Shown: piece by piece, positions 35,001 to 44,154 of the stretch
Position numbering within the stretch: position 1 is the stretch's first letter
How the letters are laid out: every line of letters begins with the position of its first letter
NCBI GenBank assembly: GCA_963719005.1
Contig: CAVRAR010000001.1
Coordinates: 1-64,000, forward strand
Length of the DNA stretch: 64,000 nt
From: G963675935 sp963719005
GTDB taxonomy: Bacteria; Planctomycetota; Planctomycetia; Pirellulales; Thermoguttaceae
Direction of reading: 5' to 3'
Position numbers and translations under genes: made by a program
Notes under the pieces: model-generated
Seen by the model: only the letters and a program-made list of their open reading frames with translations
Told to the model about the DNA's origin: nothing
Database searches by the model: none

Positions 35001-35464
35001 TTGTCCCCAACGAAAAGGAAGGGAGTCTTGGCCATGTGCAGTTTCAGTTGCTCCGCCGATTCCGACCTGACGAATGGTCTGGAGGGGAGTGGTGCCTTGA
35101 TGACGGACGCAAGGCCAAGAAGCTGGATGATGAAGTCTGTATTCTTGTCGCTGGGCGAGTAGCCGAAAGTATAGCCACTGGGCGACGGAATTGGAAAGGT
35201 GCATATAGCGATTACGATGCCACTACAACATTGGCGCAGTACCGCTGCCAATGGTGCGAGAAATCAATGAAGGCTTACGTGAGATTCCAAGAAGCAGAAG
35301 CAGAAAGGCTCTTGAATAAGCACTGGCGACTCGTAACCTTGGTTGCTTCTGAATTGCTGCGACGAAAGACCCTCACCGAAGCTGATGTGCTACGGATCAT
35401 CAGAGATTCGGTCAAGGTACGGTTGCCGAAGGTGATAAGGTCAGGCAAGAGAGAGAAGATATAA
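35001..35464 (+). pseudogene. C-terminal fragment of a peptidase M41-like protein
   Basis: The frame reads directly from the IS end: IVPNEKEGSLGHVQFQLLRR, then DDEVCILVAGRVAESIATGR and NWKGAYSDYDATTTLAQ, ending with AERLLNKHWRLVTLVASELL and TLTEADVLRII. This matches the region after the HExxH helix in FtsH-type (M41) zinc peptidases. The HExxH motif itself would have lain in the lost 5' part. Confidence 0.7.
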
Positions 35465-35506
35465 TAAAGGTTTACGGGTAGGCGGGTAGCTTCCGCCGCA
35501 CGGCCC

Positions 35507-35542
35507 CCGGCAGACAGCGGAACCATCCCCGTGGTCTGCCGG
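35507..35542 (+). promoter_or_regulatory. Hairpin in the leader of the following gene
   Basis: CCGGCAGAC (35507-35515) pairs perfectly with GTCTGCCGG (35534-35542) and ends 34 nt before the ATG at 35577. Not the same sequence as hairpins H1-H4 but similarly placed. Confidence 0.5.
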
Positions 35543-35576
35543 ACGGTCGGCCCTCTATCAGAAAGGATGGTGTCTT

Positions 35577-36383
35577 ATGTCTGCCGACTCTGATTTTCGA
35601 TGTGCGTCCGAACGTCTCGAATTGGCGGTCAATGCCGTTGCCATAGTTGCAAGAGGTTGCCCGCTGGATTCGGCCTTTGCAATTCTGCACGCTTTGCAGG
35701 TCGATGAAGAGCGGTACGGGAGCGTCATTTACCGCGAGTTGGATAAGCTGGCTGCAATTAGCGATGATCCACCAATCAAGTGGAAGTATGGTCGAGGACG
35801 AAGCGGCTTTGTGCGGGTTCCGTCCCATGCGTTTCCACACGTCTGGTCAAGTGCGCATGAAGCGGCGCGAACAATTCAACGGTTGGCCCTTGAATACTTC
35901 TTCTGGCCGTTGGAAGGAATTACCGATGCCAAAGAGCAACAATCCACGTTCAAGAAACTCCTCAGCAAAAGTCGCCGCAAAGCAGTAGCGATGACGATGG
36001 AAGAGGTTGCGGACTGGGAGGAGCGTATCCGCCGCGAACGTGCTAAGCTGCTTGTGTTGGGTCATACTGCCGTGCCCGAGGCGACGGAACCTATGCAGGA
36101 AGACGAAGAGCCGTTGACCCCCAACGAGTACGCAGTCCTCCAACAGCTTGCCAAGAACAAACCACAGCTAATCAAGATTACCGACCTCGCCGCAGACTTA
36201 AACTGCGGGCGGACGGCCGCCAGCGAAGCCGTGGATTCTCTGAAACAACGCGGCCTGGTGATTTCAAGGGGCGAAAGAAGCGGTGTGGCAATCACAAAGA
36301 GAGGCATTGCCGCCTTGCGCCCATGTGATCGACCTTTGACTGCCTCTTCTAATGCGGCGTTAGACGGCGTTAAACGGTGCTAA
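35577..36383 (+). CDS. Hypothetical protein with C-terminal winged helix
   Basis: 268 aa. The last 100 residues contain LTPNEYAVLQQLAKNKPQLI and TAASEAVDSLKQRGLVISRG, a MarR-like winged-helix pattern. The first 150 are helical with no known domain. AAGGA lies about 9 nt before the ATG. The final codons overlap three 10-bp iteron-like repeats. Probably a regulator of the plasmid-type module that follows. Confidence 0.6.
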   Translation: MSADSDFRCASERLELAVNAVAIVARGCPLDSAFAILHALQVDEERYGSVIYRELDKLAAISDDPPIKWKYGRGRSGFVRVPSHAFPHVWSSAHEAARTIQRLALEYFFWPLEGITDAKEQQSTFKKLLSKSRRKAVAMTMEEVADWEERIRRERAKLLVLGHTAVPEATEPMQEDEEPLTPNEYAVLQQLAKNKPQLIKITDLAADLNCGRTAASEAVDSLKQRGLVISRGERSGVAITKRGIAALRPCDRPLTASSNAALDGVKRC

Positions 36384-36385
36384 AC
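36356..36385 (+). repeat. Three tandem 10-bp iteron-like repeats
   Basis: GGCGTTAGAC, GGCGTTAAAC, GGTGCTAAAC at 36356, 36366 and 36376, at helical-turn spacing. They end 38 bp before the excisionase-like gene and 500 bp before the RepA-like gene, where replication or excision proteins might bind. Confidence 0.6.
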
Positions 36386-36422
36386 ATGCACTAGCTTTTC
36401 GGGGGAACGCTAAGCTACGGAC

Positions 36423-36632
36423 ATGGATCGACCAGCCCGTAGCCTTCTGCCATTGAACATCGTCGCCCGACGGCTCCGCGTGCCGGTGCGTTGGCTTCAA
36501 GCGGAAGCCGATGCTGGCCGCGTTCCTTGTTTGCGTGCGGGCAATGTGTTTATCTGCGACCCCGACGCTGTGGAATCGGCCTTGCTAGAGCGTGCTCGGC
36601 AGCCTGTCCTGAACGTGGAGGGCCATCGATGA
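36423..36632 (+). CDS. Excisionase-like small HTH protein
   Basis: 69 aa. LNIVARRLRVPVRWLQAEAD then GRVPCLRAGNVFICDPDAVE follows the MerR/Xis-type winged-helix layout. Its TGA overlaps the next ATG (ATGA). Confidence 0.7.
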   Translation: MDRPARSLLPLNIVARRLRVPVRWLQAEADAGRVPCLRAGNVFICDPDAVESALLERARQPVLNVEGHR

Positions 36633-36883
36633 TCGATCACGCCCTCACCGTCAAACAGGTCGCCGAGCGTTTTGCCGTTGGCGAACATTCGGTGCTGACG
36701 TGGATTCGCAACGGCGAATTGAAGGCCATCAACTGCGGACGTAGACCAGGCGCAAAGAAGCCTCGATGGCGAATCACGACCGAAGCCCTTGCTGCCTTTG
36801 AGTTGGTTCGGACACACAACCCGCTGCCACCGCGAACGCGACGAAGGAAACAACAATCCGCGGAAGTCATTCAGTTCTTCTAA
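36629..36883 (+). CDS. Excisionase-family DNA-binding protein
   Basis: 84 aa. LTVKQVAERFAVGEHSVLTW then IRNGELKAINCGRR and a C-terminal WRITTEALAAFE make a standard helix-turn-helix of the excisionase/MerR type. Basic C-terminal tail. Translationally coupled to the gene before and 6 nt from the one after. Confidence 0.8.
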   Translation: MIDHALTVKQVAERFAVGEHSVLTWIRNGELKAINCGRRPGAKKPRWRITTEALAAFELVRTHNPLPPRTRRRKQQSAEVIQFF

Positions 36884-36889
36884 TCGACC

Positions 36890-37274
36890 ATGCCCAAAGC
36901 CCCGCCAGAATCGAGACTAGCTGAAGCCATCCGCCGACACGGCAAGCCGGGAACGGACGACGTGGAGATCGGAGCAAACTCCCCGTCCCCGGCGATAGAA
37001 ACGCCAGTTGCCACAATGGCTGATGCCTCGAAATTGATTGCCGGGATTCGTTTTCTGCTCCGCAGTTGGATCGCGTTCGGCATGTTGACCGGGATTGTTG
37101 CCGAGCCGGGAATCGGCAAGTCGGCGTTCGTCCTGTACGCCTTGGTACGGACTATTGTACTTGGATGCGATTGGTTCGACCGAAGCAAGGGGCCGAAGCC
37201 GGGCTATGTACTGTGGATTGGAACGGAAAACGATACTGCCCTGACCCTGCAACGAATGCGAGACTGGAAGATTC
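36890..37274 (+). pseudogene. RepA-like AAA ATPase, truncated by IS66
   Basis: About 128 residues remain. GIVAEPGIGKSAFVLYALVR is the Walker A motif, and WIGTENDTALTLQRMRDWKI the strand after the next helix, typical of plasmid/phage RepA-like (RecA-fold) ATPases. The frame runs into the IS66 element at 37275 and stops at 37312, so Walker B and the rest are missing. Confidence 0.75.
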
Positions 37275-38788
37275 GTAAGACTTTAGCCGTTTGCAGTGGT
37301 TTTGGACGGTAGCGGAGGCAGTTGTCCGGTCGTCAGGTACTTGGTCAGTGCATTGGTTACAGTGGTAATCGGATCATGGCCGCGTTGTTTCAGGCTTCGG
37401 TAAATGCTCATAAGGACGGCTTGGGCGCGAGCTCCGTTGGGGCTGCGGTTGCAGTAGCTGTTCTTGCGAATGATAACCGCCGGGCGAATGCTCCGCTCGC
37501 CGTGGTTGTTGTCGAAAGGAACGTCGGGGTGATCGAGGAACGTGAACAAATCCCGCTGATGACGCCGCAGTCGCTTGACCAGCCGTTTCGCCTGGGAATC
37601 GTCCCACGCCGCGTCGATCATCGTCTGCAACCGCTCGTCCAACCGCGACCGACGCGAGGCGTACTCGTCGGCCGACAGGTCGTCGCGCTTGCTCAGCCGC
37701 ATGGCATCGTGGATCAATCGTCGCATCGGTTTTGCGAACGCCGGCCAGTGCGGGCCGGGACTCTTGTACTTCTCCACCGTGAGGAAGTCGCGCAACAAAT
37801 GCACCAAGCACATCTGCCGCCGCGCAGACCACCTTGTTGTAGGCGCCCCAAAAGTCGGTCACCAACGTCCCGCGAAATTCCTCGCTGAAGAACTTCAACA
37901 ACGCCGGACTGCCCCGACAACGGTCGATCATAAAATAGGTAAGCTCGTCGGTCGCAAAACACCACAACCAGTGCGTTTTCCCGTTCACACGCCAACTGGT
38001 CTCGTCGGCGTGCAACACCGCCGAGCGCAAGGCTTGGCCGCGAATCTCTTCGTACCACGGTTCGAGAATCGTTCGCAACCGCTGCCACTGTTGGGTCAAA
38101 GCCCCCGGCGTCAACTTCATTTGCAGGTGGTAATTGAAGACTTCGACGATTTGCGAGAGTGTGTTGCCCAGAGCGTAGTGCAGCCACGCCGCCAAGACCA
38201 GCACGCGGTTGCCCAACGTGGAGCCCGGCAGGGCGTCGGGCACCACCGGTTCGACGCTTTTCTTGCATCGTGGGCACCAGTCGCGGTGAATGGTGTGTTC
38301 CGTGACCATCGGCTCGATGTCGGCGGGAATGTCTTCGATGTAGCGGGTGCGGGTGCGATGACAGCGCTTCAGCGGACCGCCGCACTCGGGACAGCGTTTC
38401 AGTCGATGCTCTTCTCGCTGGTCGACCCCTTCCGGCGGCGGTCGTCGGCTTCCCGGATGTCCTTCTTTGCATCCCGGCCGCTTCCGCCGCGACTTGGCTG
38501 TCGGTTTTTCGTAAGGCGGCTTCATGCCAGAAGGCGTCGTGGGCGAGGCGCTGGCGGAAACCGCTACCGACTTTTCGGCCAGCATTTTGGCAAGTTCCAA
38601 CAGCGCGAATACGACGGCTTCTTGCCCCTGATTGTAGATTCTCTCCGCCTGTTCTGCGGTAAGAGTCGGTCCCAATGGAATGCTCAGCGTCGGCATTACG
38701 ATGGCTTCCTTGCTCGTCACACAAGGCCATCGTCATACACAAATCACTGATTTTATCCAAGATCAACTGCATACGGCTATTCTGTTAC
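37275..38788 (-). mobile_element. IS66-family insertion sequence (degenerate)
   Basis: Left end GTAAGACTTTAGCCG and right end CGGCTATTCTGTTAC are related inverted ends (GTAA...TAGCCG). It carries one transposase, frameshifted. The 8-bp flanks (gaagattc and cgaaaatc) do not match, so the target duplication is gone or one end has rearranged. No TnpA/TnpB accessory genes are present. Confidence 0.75.
37283..38720 (-). pseudogene. IS66 transposase (TnpC), frameshifted
   Basis: The N-terminal part has the zinc-binding CPECGGPLKRCH and WCPRCKK, then the DDE part with LHADETSWRVNG and VTDFWGAYNKV. The frame breaks near 37815; the rest (CLVHLLRDFLTVEK..., FDNNHGERSIRPAVIIRKNS) continues in another frame to 37283. 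Inactive unless recoded. Confidence 0.88.
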
Positions 38789-38865
38789 CGAAAATCGAAA
38801 TCTGAGTACGAAACCCCAACCCATTTTCCAGAGAGGATACTCCAATGATTGAGAAAAATGTCTTA

Positions 38866-39772
38866 GAGGTTCTAACAAAACTCCAGTACGCGGTTCCAGC
38901 AGATCATGGCACAACCGATGATTAGGAACGCATCGTGAATGTCCGGTCGTTTCTCGTAACGCACCCGCAGACGACGCCAGTTGAAGAGCCAATCGAAGCA
39001 GGCTTCAACGACGTAGCGGAATTTGCCCAGGCCGCTGCCGTGCTCGGTGTTGCGGTGAGCAACCAGCGGCTTGATTCTCCGCTTGCGCAGGGGTTTACGA
39101 ATCTTGGCTTCCGCATCATAGGCTCGATCCGCGAGCAGTTCATCGGGACGCTTGCGCGGTGCGCCGCGAGGTTGCTTGATCGGTGGAACTGCGTTGACCA
39201 AAGGAATAGCCATCTCCGAATCGTGGCAATTCGCGCCGGTGTGGGTAATGGCCAGAGGCGTGCCGCTGCCGTCCACCATCAGATGACGCTTCGAGCCATT
39301 CTTGCCTCGATCCGTGGGATTTGGGCCCGTTTTTGCCCCCCAAAAACTGCTCGCACGGAGCAACTGTCGATCGCGGATGTTGACCAGTCGATTTGGCCTG
39401 CCAATCCCAATTCGTCCAAAAGTAGCTTCCATATCCGCTTCCAGACACCAGCCACGTGCCAGTCGCGGAGTCGTCGCCAGCACGTCATGCCGCATCCGCA
39501 GCCCAACTCCTGCGGAAGATATTCCCACGGACAACCCGTTTTCAATACGAAGAGAATCCCCGTGAGCGCCGCACGATCGGAAACTCGCGGTCGGCCTCCT
39601 TTCGGCTTGCCGCGTTCGCGCGGCAGCAAAGGCTTGATTCGCTCCCAAAGCGCATCGGGCAGCAGTGGCTTGGCCATAATATCCTCCCTGACATATCTGT
39701 TGGTTGACCAGGTTAGCCCGAGAGTTTAGCAACATTGGACAGATCAGGAAATACTGGTTTTGTTAGAACCTC
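38866..39772 (-). mobile_element. IS5-family (IS427-group-like) insertion sequence, copy A
   Basis: 907 bp. Inverted ends GAGGTTCTAACAAAAC, with CAGTA following on both sides, and a 3-bp TTA target duplication (38863-38865 and 39773-39775), as in TNA-targeting IS427-like elements. Copy B lies at 48340-49235. Confidence 0.92.
38872..39677 (-). CDS. IS5-family transposase, two frames joined by programmed frameshift
   Basis: Frame 1 starts at 39677 (MAKPLLPDALWERIKPLLPR) and stops at 39279. Frame 2 carries NPTDRGKNGSKRHLMVDG, LLADRAYDAEAKIRK and the C-terminus to 38872. They overlap around a T5-G6 run (AGTTTTTGGGGGGCAAAAAC on the minus strand, near 39331-39352), a usual frameshift site in this group. 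DDE residues: D in AIDSCS, D in LLADRAYD and a C-terminal E in VVEACFDW. Confidence 0.88.
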
Positions 39773-40219
39773 TTAGTTTTCAACGCCCCGGTTTGGAGCG
39801 ACACGGGAGAGCCGGTCAATCCCGACGATGATGAATTGGTAGAGAACTGTATCTGTGAAGACGAATTGCCGCTGATTCCGCCGACACTGCTGCCCGTCGT
39901 CAATCAGCAATGCGATTACGATCTCGACGCACCATTAGTTCCTCCCGTCTTGAACTTTCAAGCGGGCGACCACTCGTTTGACAGAAGCGGCATCTCGCCT
40001 ATTGTGAGAGGCGGAGTGCCTTCGAGCGATTCGCAGTACGGCTCGGGCTTGCCGGCGCCTGCTCCGTTCAATGATGGTTACGAAGAACGCCAGGATGAAA
40101 ACAACCGCGAAAACCGGAGGCGACTTGGCCTCTTGGACGAAGGCGAACCGCTTGTGCAGCCGAGCATGATGGATGCCGCGATTGCCGATAGTCGGCAGAG
40201 GGCACGATCGCGTAAATAG

Positions 40220-40543
40220 GAAACACCGGCGGGCGTTCTCGCAATGGCAGCTTGTCGTTGTCGGCGTGGGAGGCCGGGCAGCTTCGCTCCACCTGGCTAG
40301 CCCGTCGGTCTTGAACAAGCCCCAGAGCATTAGGAGCGGATGCTCTGGAGCGAAGGGAAGCGATTGCTGGTTACAATCGCGTGGCGATAGCCCCGGCGGT
40401 TGCGGGTTGCCTCGTGGGCTCCTGTCCGCAATCGCCGCTCCCTTTTGTTGAAACACGGGGAGCAGCAGCCGTGGGCATGTTGCCCGAAAATGCGAATCGC
40501 TGCCGTAGGCGATTCGCGGCGTTGAGTGGCGGCTGCCGCTCTC
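40220..40543. other. Gene-free stretch before a PEP-CTERM gene
   Basis: No gene seen. A 9-bp perfect stem GCGAATCGC/GCGATTCGC (40492-40500 with 40509-40517) follows the stop of the minus-strand PEP-CTERM gene and could be its terminator, though without a U run. Confidence 0.5.
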
Positions 40544-41266
40544 TTATTTTTGCCGTCGCCACGCAAGGGCAAGCAAGCTGACGGCTCCGGTGCCTAGCAG
40601 GATAAGGGTAGAGGGTTCGGGAATGGCCGACAGACTTGCGGCTACCCCGGTGGAATCGTAAGCGTTAGTCCCGTCCGACCCCACGCCCACGGCGAAATCA
40701 ATGCAGTCTCCCACCGACAACGTGAGGGCTGTCTGGTAATCCTTACTTGATGCTACTCCAAAACCATTCACGTCTGCGGTGAAGATGGTCACACCGTTTT
40801 CCTGAACATACACGGCGGAACTAGTCGGTCCCACGAAATCTAGCCCCCAGAAGGACGAGTCCAGTTGGTATTCGCCGGAGACAGGAGCGGTAAAACGACA
40901 TACGCTGTACTCGGCGTGTGGTCCGGGGCTGAAGCTAACCGAGGTATTAGGGATAGTTGTGTGGTCGGTATCCGTCGTATTGTTCGGGTCATCATTTCTT
41001 GGGGGGGTGTACGACACAAAGGGTGTGCCGTATTGGTCTGCAATGGAAGCCGTGTTCCATACATTAAAGCCGTCAGTGGTGGTGAAATGCTGTGTGTAGA
41101 GCGACAATGCGCCGTCAAGGTTCGTCTCGTATCCGTAGGACCAAACCCCGTTGGGGTTCGATGTCGCGGAGAAGTCCGTTGCCACGTCGAAGACATTCCC
41201 CGCCCCCGCTGGCACCGCCCCACTCAGAACGAGAGCTGATACAATGACTACAATCTGTGACTTCAT
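40544..41266 (-). CDS. PEP-CTERM sorting-domain protein
   Basis: 240 aa. Signal peptide MKSQIVVIVSALVLSGAVPA at the start; the C-terminus has IPEPSTLILLGTGAVSLLAL followed by AWRRQK, the PEP motif, membrane helix and basic tail recognised by exosortase. The mature part is Thr/Ser-rich and beta-like with one pair of cysteines. Probably an exported surface or matrix protein. Confidence 0.88.
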   Translation of the reverse strand: MKSQIVVIVSALVLSGAVPAGAGNVFDVATDFSATSNPNGVWSYGYETNLDGALSLYTQHFTTTDGFNVWNTASIADQYGTPFVSYTPPRNDDPNNTTDTDHTTIPNTSVSFSPGPHAEYSVCRFTAPVSGEYQLDSSFWGLDFVGPTSSAVYVQENGVTIFTADVNGFGVASSKDYQTALTLSVGDCIDFAVGVGSDGTNAYDSTGVAASLSAIPEPSTLILLGTGAVSLLALAWRRQK

Positions 41267-41511
41267 CTTGCACTCCGCTTAGAATGCGGGCGATTCTCGC
41301 CCTGAACTTGAGTAGGAACCGACAGCACTCAAAATACAGTGGCGACAGGGCAACGTCCATCCCCCCGCGATACGTGGCGGATGGATTGATGAGCCGAGTC
41401 GGCGATGCCCACATGCCCGGTCGGGCCACGCTGCAAGTCTCTTACTGTCTTGATAATCCAACGTCACGTGGTATTCTGCTTACGATGGCTTTCTCGGGGT
41501 GCTGCCTCGCC

Positions 41512-42069
41512 ATGCTTGAGCGATTCATTCCAAGATATGATCGCAGAGACGAACCGCAAATTGCTGGCTATATGTCTAACCCCGAATGGAGACGCATCTA
41601 TTCCTTCTTGCACCGTGGGTACTGGCACGTAACAAACCCTACGGCATGGGCAGCCATCTGCGAATGTGGCGTCATTCGACCCAATGCTAATGGGCCGTTC
41701 AGGACACGATGGGGTGAGAATGTGACGAGCCACAGTTTCGCGTACATTCACAAGTACGTCGCGCTCTTCGATTTCCTTTCGCCTGGCGAACGAGAGGTCA
41801 TTCTCCAATGGGGAAATGTGTGGGATGTTCTCACTGACGAGAAGGCAGTAAACATTTTGATTCGGCTCGATAGACGCCGGTTGCGATCAAGGATCATCCC
41901 AAACTGTGAAGGTCAGAAAATCGTGGATGACAAGGCTTTCGGATGTATTCCATATTGCGAGGTGTGGTATCCCGGCGAAATCCCAACAAACGCCGTCACT
42001 GGAGTTTACGAAGTGCCACCCCCTTCCGGCTTCGAGTTTTCGCCAAGACCGCTCGGCAAGACGTGGTAG
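41512..42069 (+). CDS. Hypothetical protein
   Basis: About 185 aa from the ATG at 41512 (MLERFIPRYDRRDEPQIAGY); an ATG at 41485 is an alternative. AYIHKYVALFDFLSPGEREV, DRRRLRSRIIPN and EVWYPGEIPTNAVTGVYEV stand out, the last resembling the tail of RES/ADP-ribosyl-type proteins; too weak to name. No SD is obvious. Confidence 0.5.
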   Translation: MLERFIPRYDRRDEPQIAGYMSNPEWRRIYSFLHRGYWHVTNPTAWAAICECGVIRPNANGPFRTRWGENVTSHSFAYIHKYVALFDFLSPGEREVILQWGNVWDVLTDEKAVNILIRLDRRRLRSRIIPNCEGQKIVDDKAFGCIPYCEVWYPGEIPTNAVTGVYEVPPPSGFEFSPRPLGKTW

Positions 42070-42364
42070 CACGCCGGATTGTCGGGGAACTTTGCCCCAC
42101 GTTGGCCGCAGGGGCGGGTTGGGGTTCAATTGGGCCAAGCCCCCCGCGTCGCAACGTGGGCGAACGTGGGCGACGTGGCGGGTGTTTTGGGGCTACGGCC
42201 TGCCGTGTTTTTCTTCCGGGGAGTCGGGAAGCTACGGGCGGTAGTATCTACTACCCGCAGGCCACGTTTTAGGACATTTTGGGCCGTTTCGGCAGAAGGC
42301 CGAGAAGTGTGAAAACCCCTTGTTTTCTAGGGTCTTCTCGCGTTATTGGGGCTTTTCGAGAATC

Positions 42365-42415
42365 GCCTGGTTTGGCTTAGCAAACCGGCGATTTCGACCA
42401 CTCAGCCACCTCTCC
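42365..42415 (-). pseudogene. tRNA-Ser(GCU) 5' half, relic
   Basis: The minus strand reads GGAGAGGTGGCTGAGTGGTC then GAAATCGCCGGTTTGCTAA: acceptor arm, U8, serine-type D arm and an anticodon loop TTGCTAA (GCU). Beyond it the 3' side of the anticodon stem, the variable arm and the T arm (GGTTCGAATCC) are absent. Looks like the half left by an integration or rearrangement breaking at the anticodon. Confidence 0.6.
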
Positions 42416-42535
42416 AACGGCCCTGGAAACCGGCGGAGTCGCTTCCCAGGTTCGTTCTCTGTATTCTACCCTCTGGTCCAGAGACCGCAAGTGACCCGAC
42501 TGTCTCTTCCCCGGGCCGATCAGTTCTCCAGTCTG

Positions 42536-42592
42536 CGTAGCACGGGCATCCTGCCCGCGGCGCAAAAACACGGGCAAGATGCCCGTGCTACG
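42536..42592. repeat. REP-like inverted repeat
   Basis: Arms of 22 bp (CGTAGCACGGGCATC...TGCCCG and its complement) with one mismatch, 13 bp apart. Same family as the palindrome following the gene that ends at 31276 (CGTAGCACAGGCATC). Confidence 0.85.
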
Positions 42593-42675
42593 CCACGCCC
42601 CGTTACCCAAGTTGAACAATTGATTGGCCCTGGGTCTCTTCCGCACCGCCTTGGCGGAACCCCCTGCGCTGGCGT

Positions 42676-44133
42676 ATGATGGCGCTCATGGACTTCATTC
42701 TCCCCGTTGCGATGTTGCTGGTCGGCGTCGGGCTCGGTGGGATCGCCGTATGGCTGATGATGCGGGCGGGCGTTGCCACCGCCTTCGAGCGGGGCCGGCG
42801 GGAAGCCTCGGCCGAGACCGCCGCACTGTCGGAAAGGCTTGTCGCCCGCGAGGAGTCGATCGAGGAACTGCGCAACCGCTTGAGCGAAAAGGACAGCACG
42901 TTGGCCGAACTTCAACGGCAAGTCTCCGCGCTGACCGCCAAAGCCGCGCAGTTGAACCAGTCGCTGATCGAACAGCAAAACCAGGCCCGCGAGAAGCTCG
43001 CCCTGCTGGACACCGCAAAGCAGCAACTGGCCGACGCCTTCAAGGCCCTGGCCGCCGACGCCCTGAAGAGCAGCAACACCTCCTTCCTCGAATTGGCCAA
43101 GACGCAGTTAGAGAAGTTTCAGGAGTCGGCCAAGGGCGATCTTGAAAAGCGGCAGACCGCCATCGACGAACTGGTCAAGCCGGTCAAGGAGTCGCTGGGC
43201 AAGGTCGACGCCAAGTTGCAGGAGATCGAGAAGAGCCGGATCGAAGCCTACAGCGGCCTGACCGAGCAGGTCCGCTCGCTTTCCGAATCGCAGAAAGACC
43301 TCCGCAGCGAAACGGCGAACCTGGTGAAGGCCCTGCGCCGTCCGCAGGCGCGGGGGCGTTGGGGCGAAATCCAGTTGCGCCGCGTGGTGGAAATGGCGGG
43401 CATGTTGGAGTATTGCGATTTCGTCGAGCAGCAATCGACCGACACGGAGGACGGCCGGCTTCGGCCCGACATGGTCGTGCGGCTGCCGGGCCGCAAGAAC
43501 ATCGTCGTCGACTCGAAAGCGCCGCTGGAGGCGTATCTTGAAGCGATCGAAGCCACGGACGACGAAACCCGCGCGTTGAAGTTCAAGGATCACGCCCGGC
43601 AGGTGCGCAGTCACATCGCGTCGCTGGGCCGGAAGGCGTATTTCGAGCAGTTCGATTTCACGCCGGAATTCGTGGTGCTTTTCTTGCCGGGCGAGGTGTT
43701 CTTCAGCGCGGCGTTGGAAAACGATCCGGCGCTGATCGAGTTGGGCGTTAGCCAGAACGTCATCATTGCCACGCCGACGACGCTGATCGCGCTGTTGCGC
43801 GCGGTCGCTTACGGCTGGCGGCAGGAAGTGCTGGCCGAAAACGCCAAGGCTATCAGCGAGCTGGGCCAGGAACTCTACAGTCGCCTGTCCGTCTTCTGCG
43901 ACCACGTCCAGAAATTGGGCAATGGGTTGAGCGCGGCGGTCAACGCTTACAACAGCGCCGTCGGATCACTGGAGTCGCGGGTGTTGGTCAGCGCGCGGCG
44001 GTTCAAGGATCTCGGCGCCGCGGCGATCGGCGGTGAAATCGCGGAGGTATCGCAGATCGAAGCTTCTTCACGCCTGCTCCAGGCCCCCGAGTTGACCGGA
44101 CCAGACCAGCCGCAGATTGACGGCCCTCGGTGA
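42676..44133 (+). CDS. rmuC: DNA recombination protein RmuC
   Basis: 485 aa, normal length. An N-terminal membrane helix (PVAMLLVGVGLGGIAVWLMM), then a coiled coil (residues 35-200), then the RmuC nuclease-like domain with GRWGEIQLRRVVEMAGM, PGRKNIVVDSKAPLEAYLEA and FLPGEVFFSAALENDPALIE. Limits recombination at inverted repeats in E. coli. Three close ATGs (42676, 42679, 42688) are possible. Confidence 0.92.
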   Translation: MMALMDFILPVAMLLVGVGLGGIAVWLMMRAGVATAFERGRREASAETAALSERLVAREESIEELRNRLSEKDSTLAELQRQVSALTAKAAQLNQSLIEQQNQAREKLALLDTAKQQLADAFKALAADALKSSNTSFLELAKTQLEKFQESAKGDLEKRQTAIDELVKPVKESLGKVDAKLQEIEKSRIEAYSGLTEQVRSLSESQKDLRSETANLVKALRRPQARGRWGEIQLRRVVEMAGMLEYCDFVEQQSTDTEDGRLRPDMVVRLPGRKNIVVDSKAPLEAYLEAIEATDDETRALKFKDHARQVRSHIASLGRKAYFEQFDFTPEFVVLFLPGEVFFSAALENDPALIELGVSQNVIIATPTTLIALLRAVAYGWRQEVLAENAKAISELGQELYSRLSVFCDHVQKLGNGLSAAVNAYNSAVGSLESRVLVSARRFKDLGAAAIGGEIAEVSQIEASSRLLQAPELTGPDQPQIDGPR

Positions 44134-44154
44134 GAGGGGTATGATTGATGTATC

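Larger units (their letters stand above)
38845..40219 (+). pseudogene. Hypothetical gene split by an IS5-family element
   Basis: Removing 38866-39775 (element plus one copy of the TTA duplication) rejoins MIEKNVL with VFNAPVWSDTGEPVNPDDDE in frame, giving a 155-residue acidic, proline-rich protein ending at 40219. GAGAGGA lies 8 nt before the ATG. The protein has no known domain. Insertion after codon 7 must abolish it unless restarted downstream. Confidence 0.75.
42070..42675. other. Gene-free stretch with tRNA relic and palindrome
   Basis: GC-rich sequence with repeated GTGGGCGA/CGTGGGCG words, a 5' tRNA-Ser relic on the minus strand (42365-42415) and a 22-bp REP-like inverted repeat (42536-42592). 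No protein gene. Confidence 0.6.
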
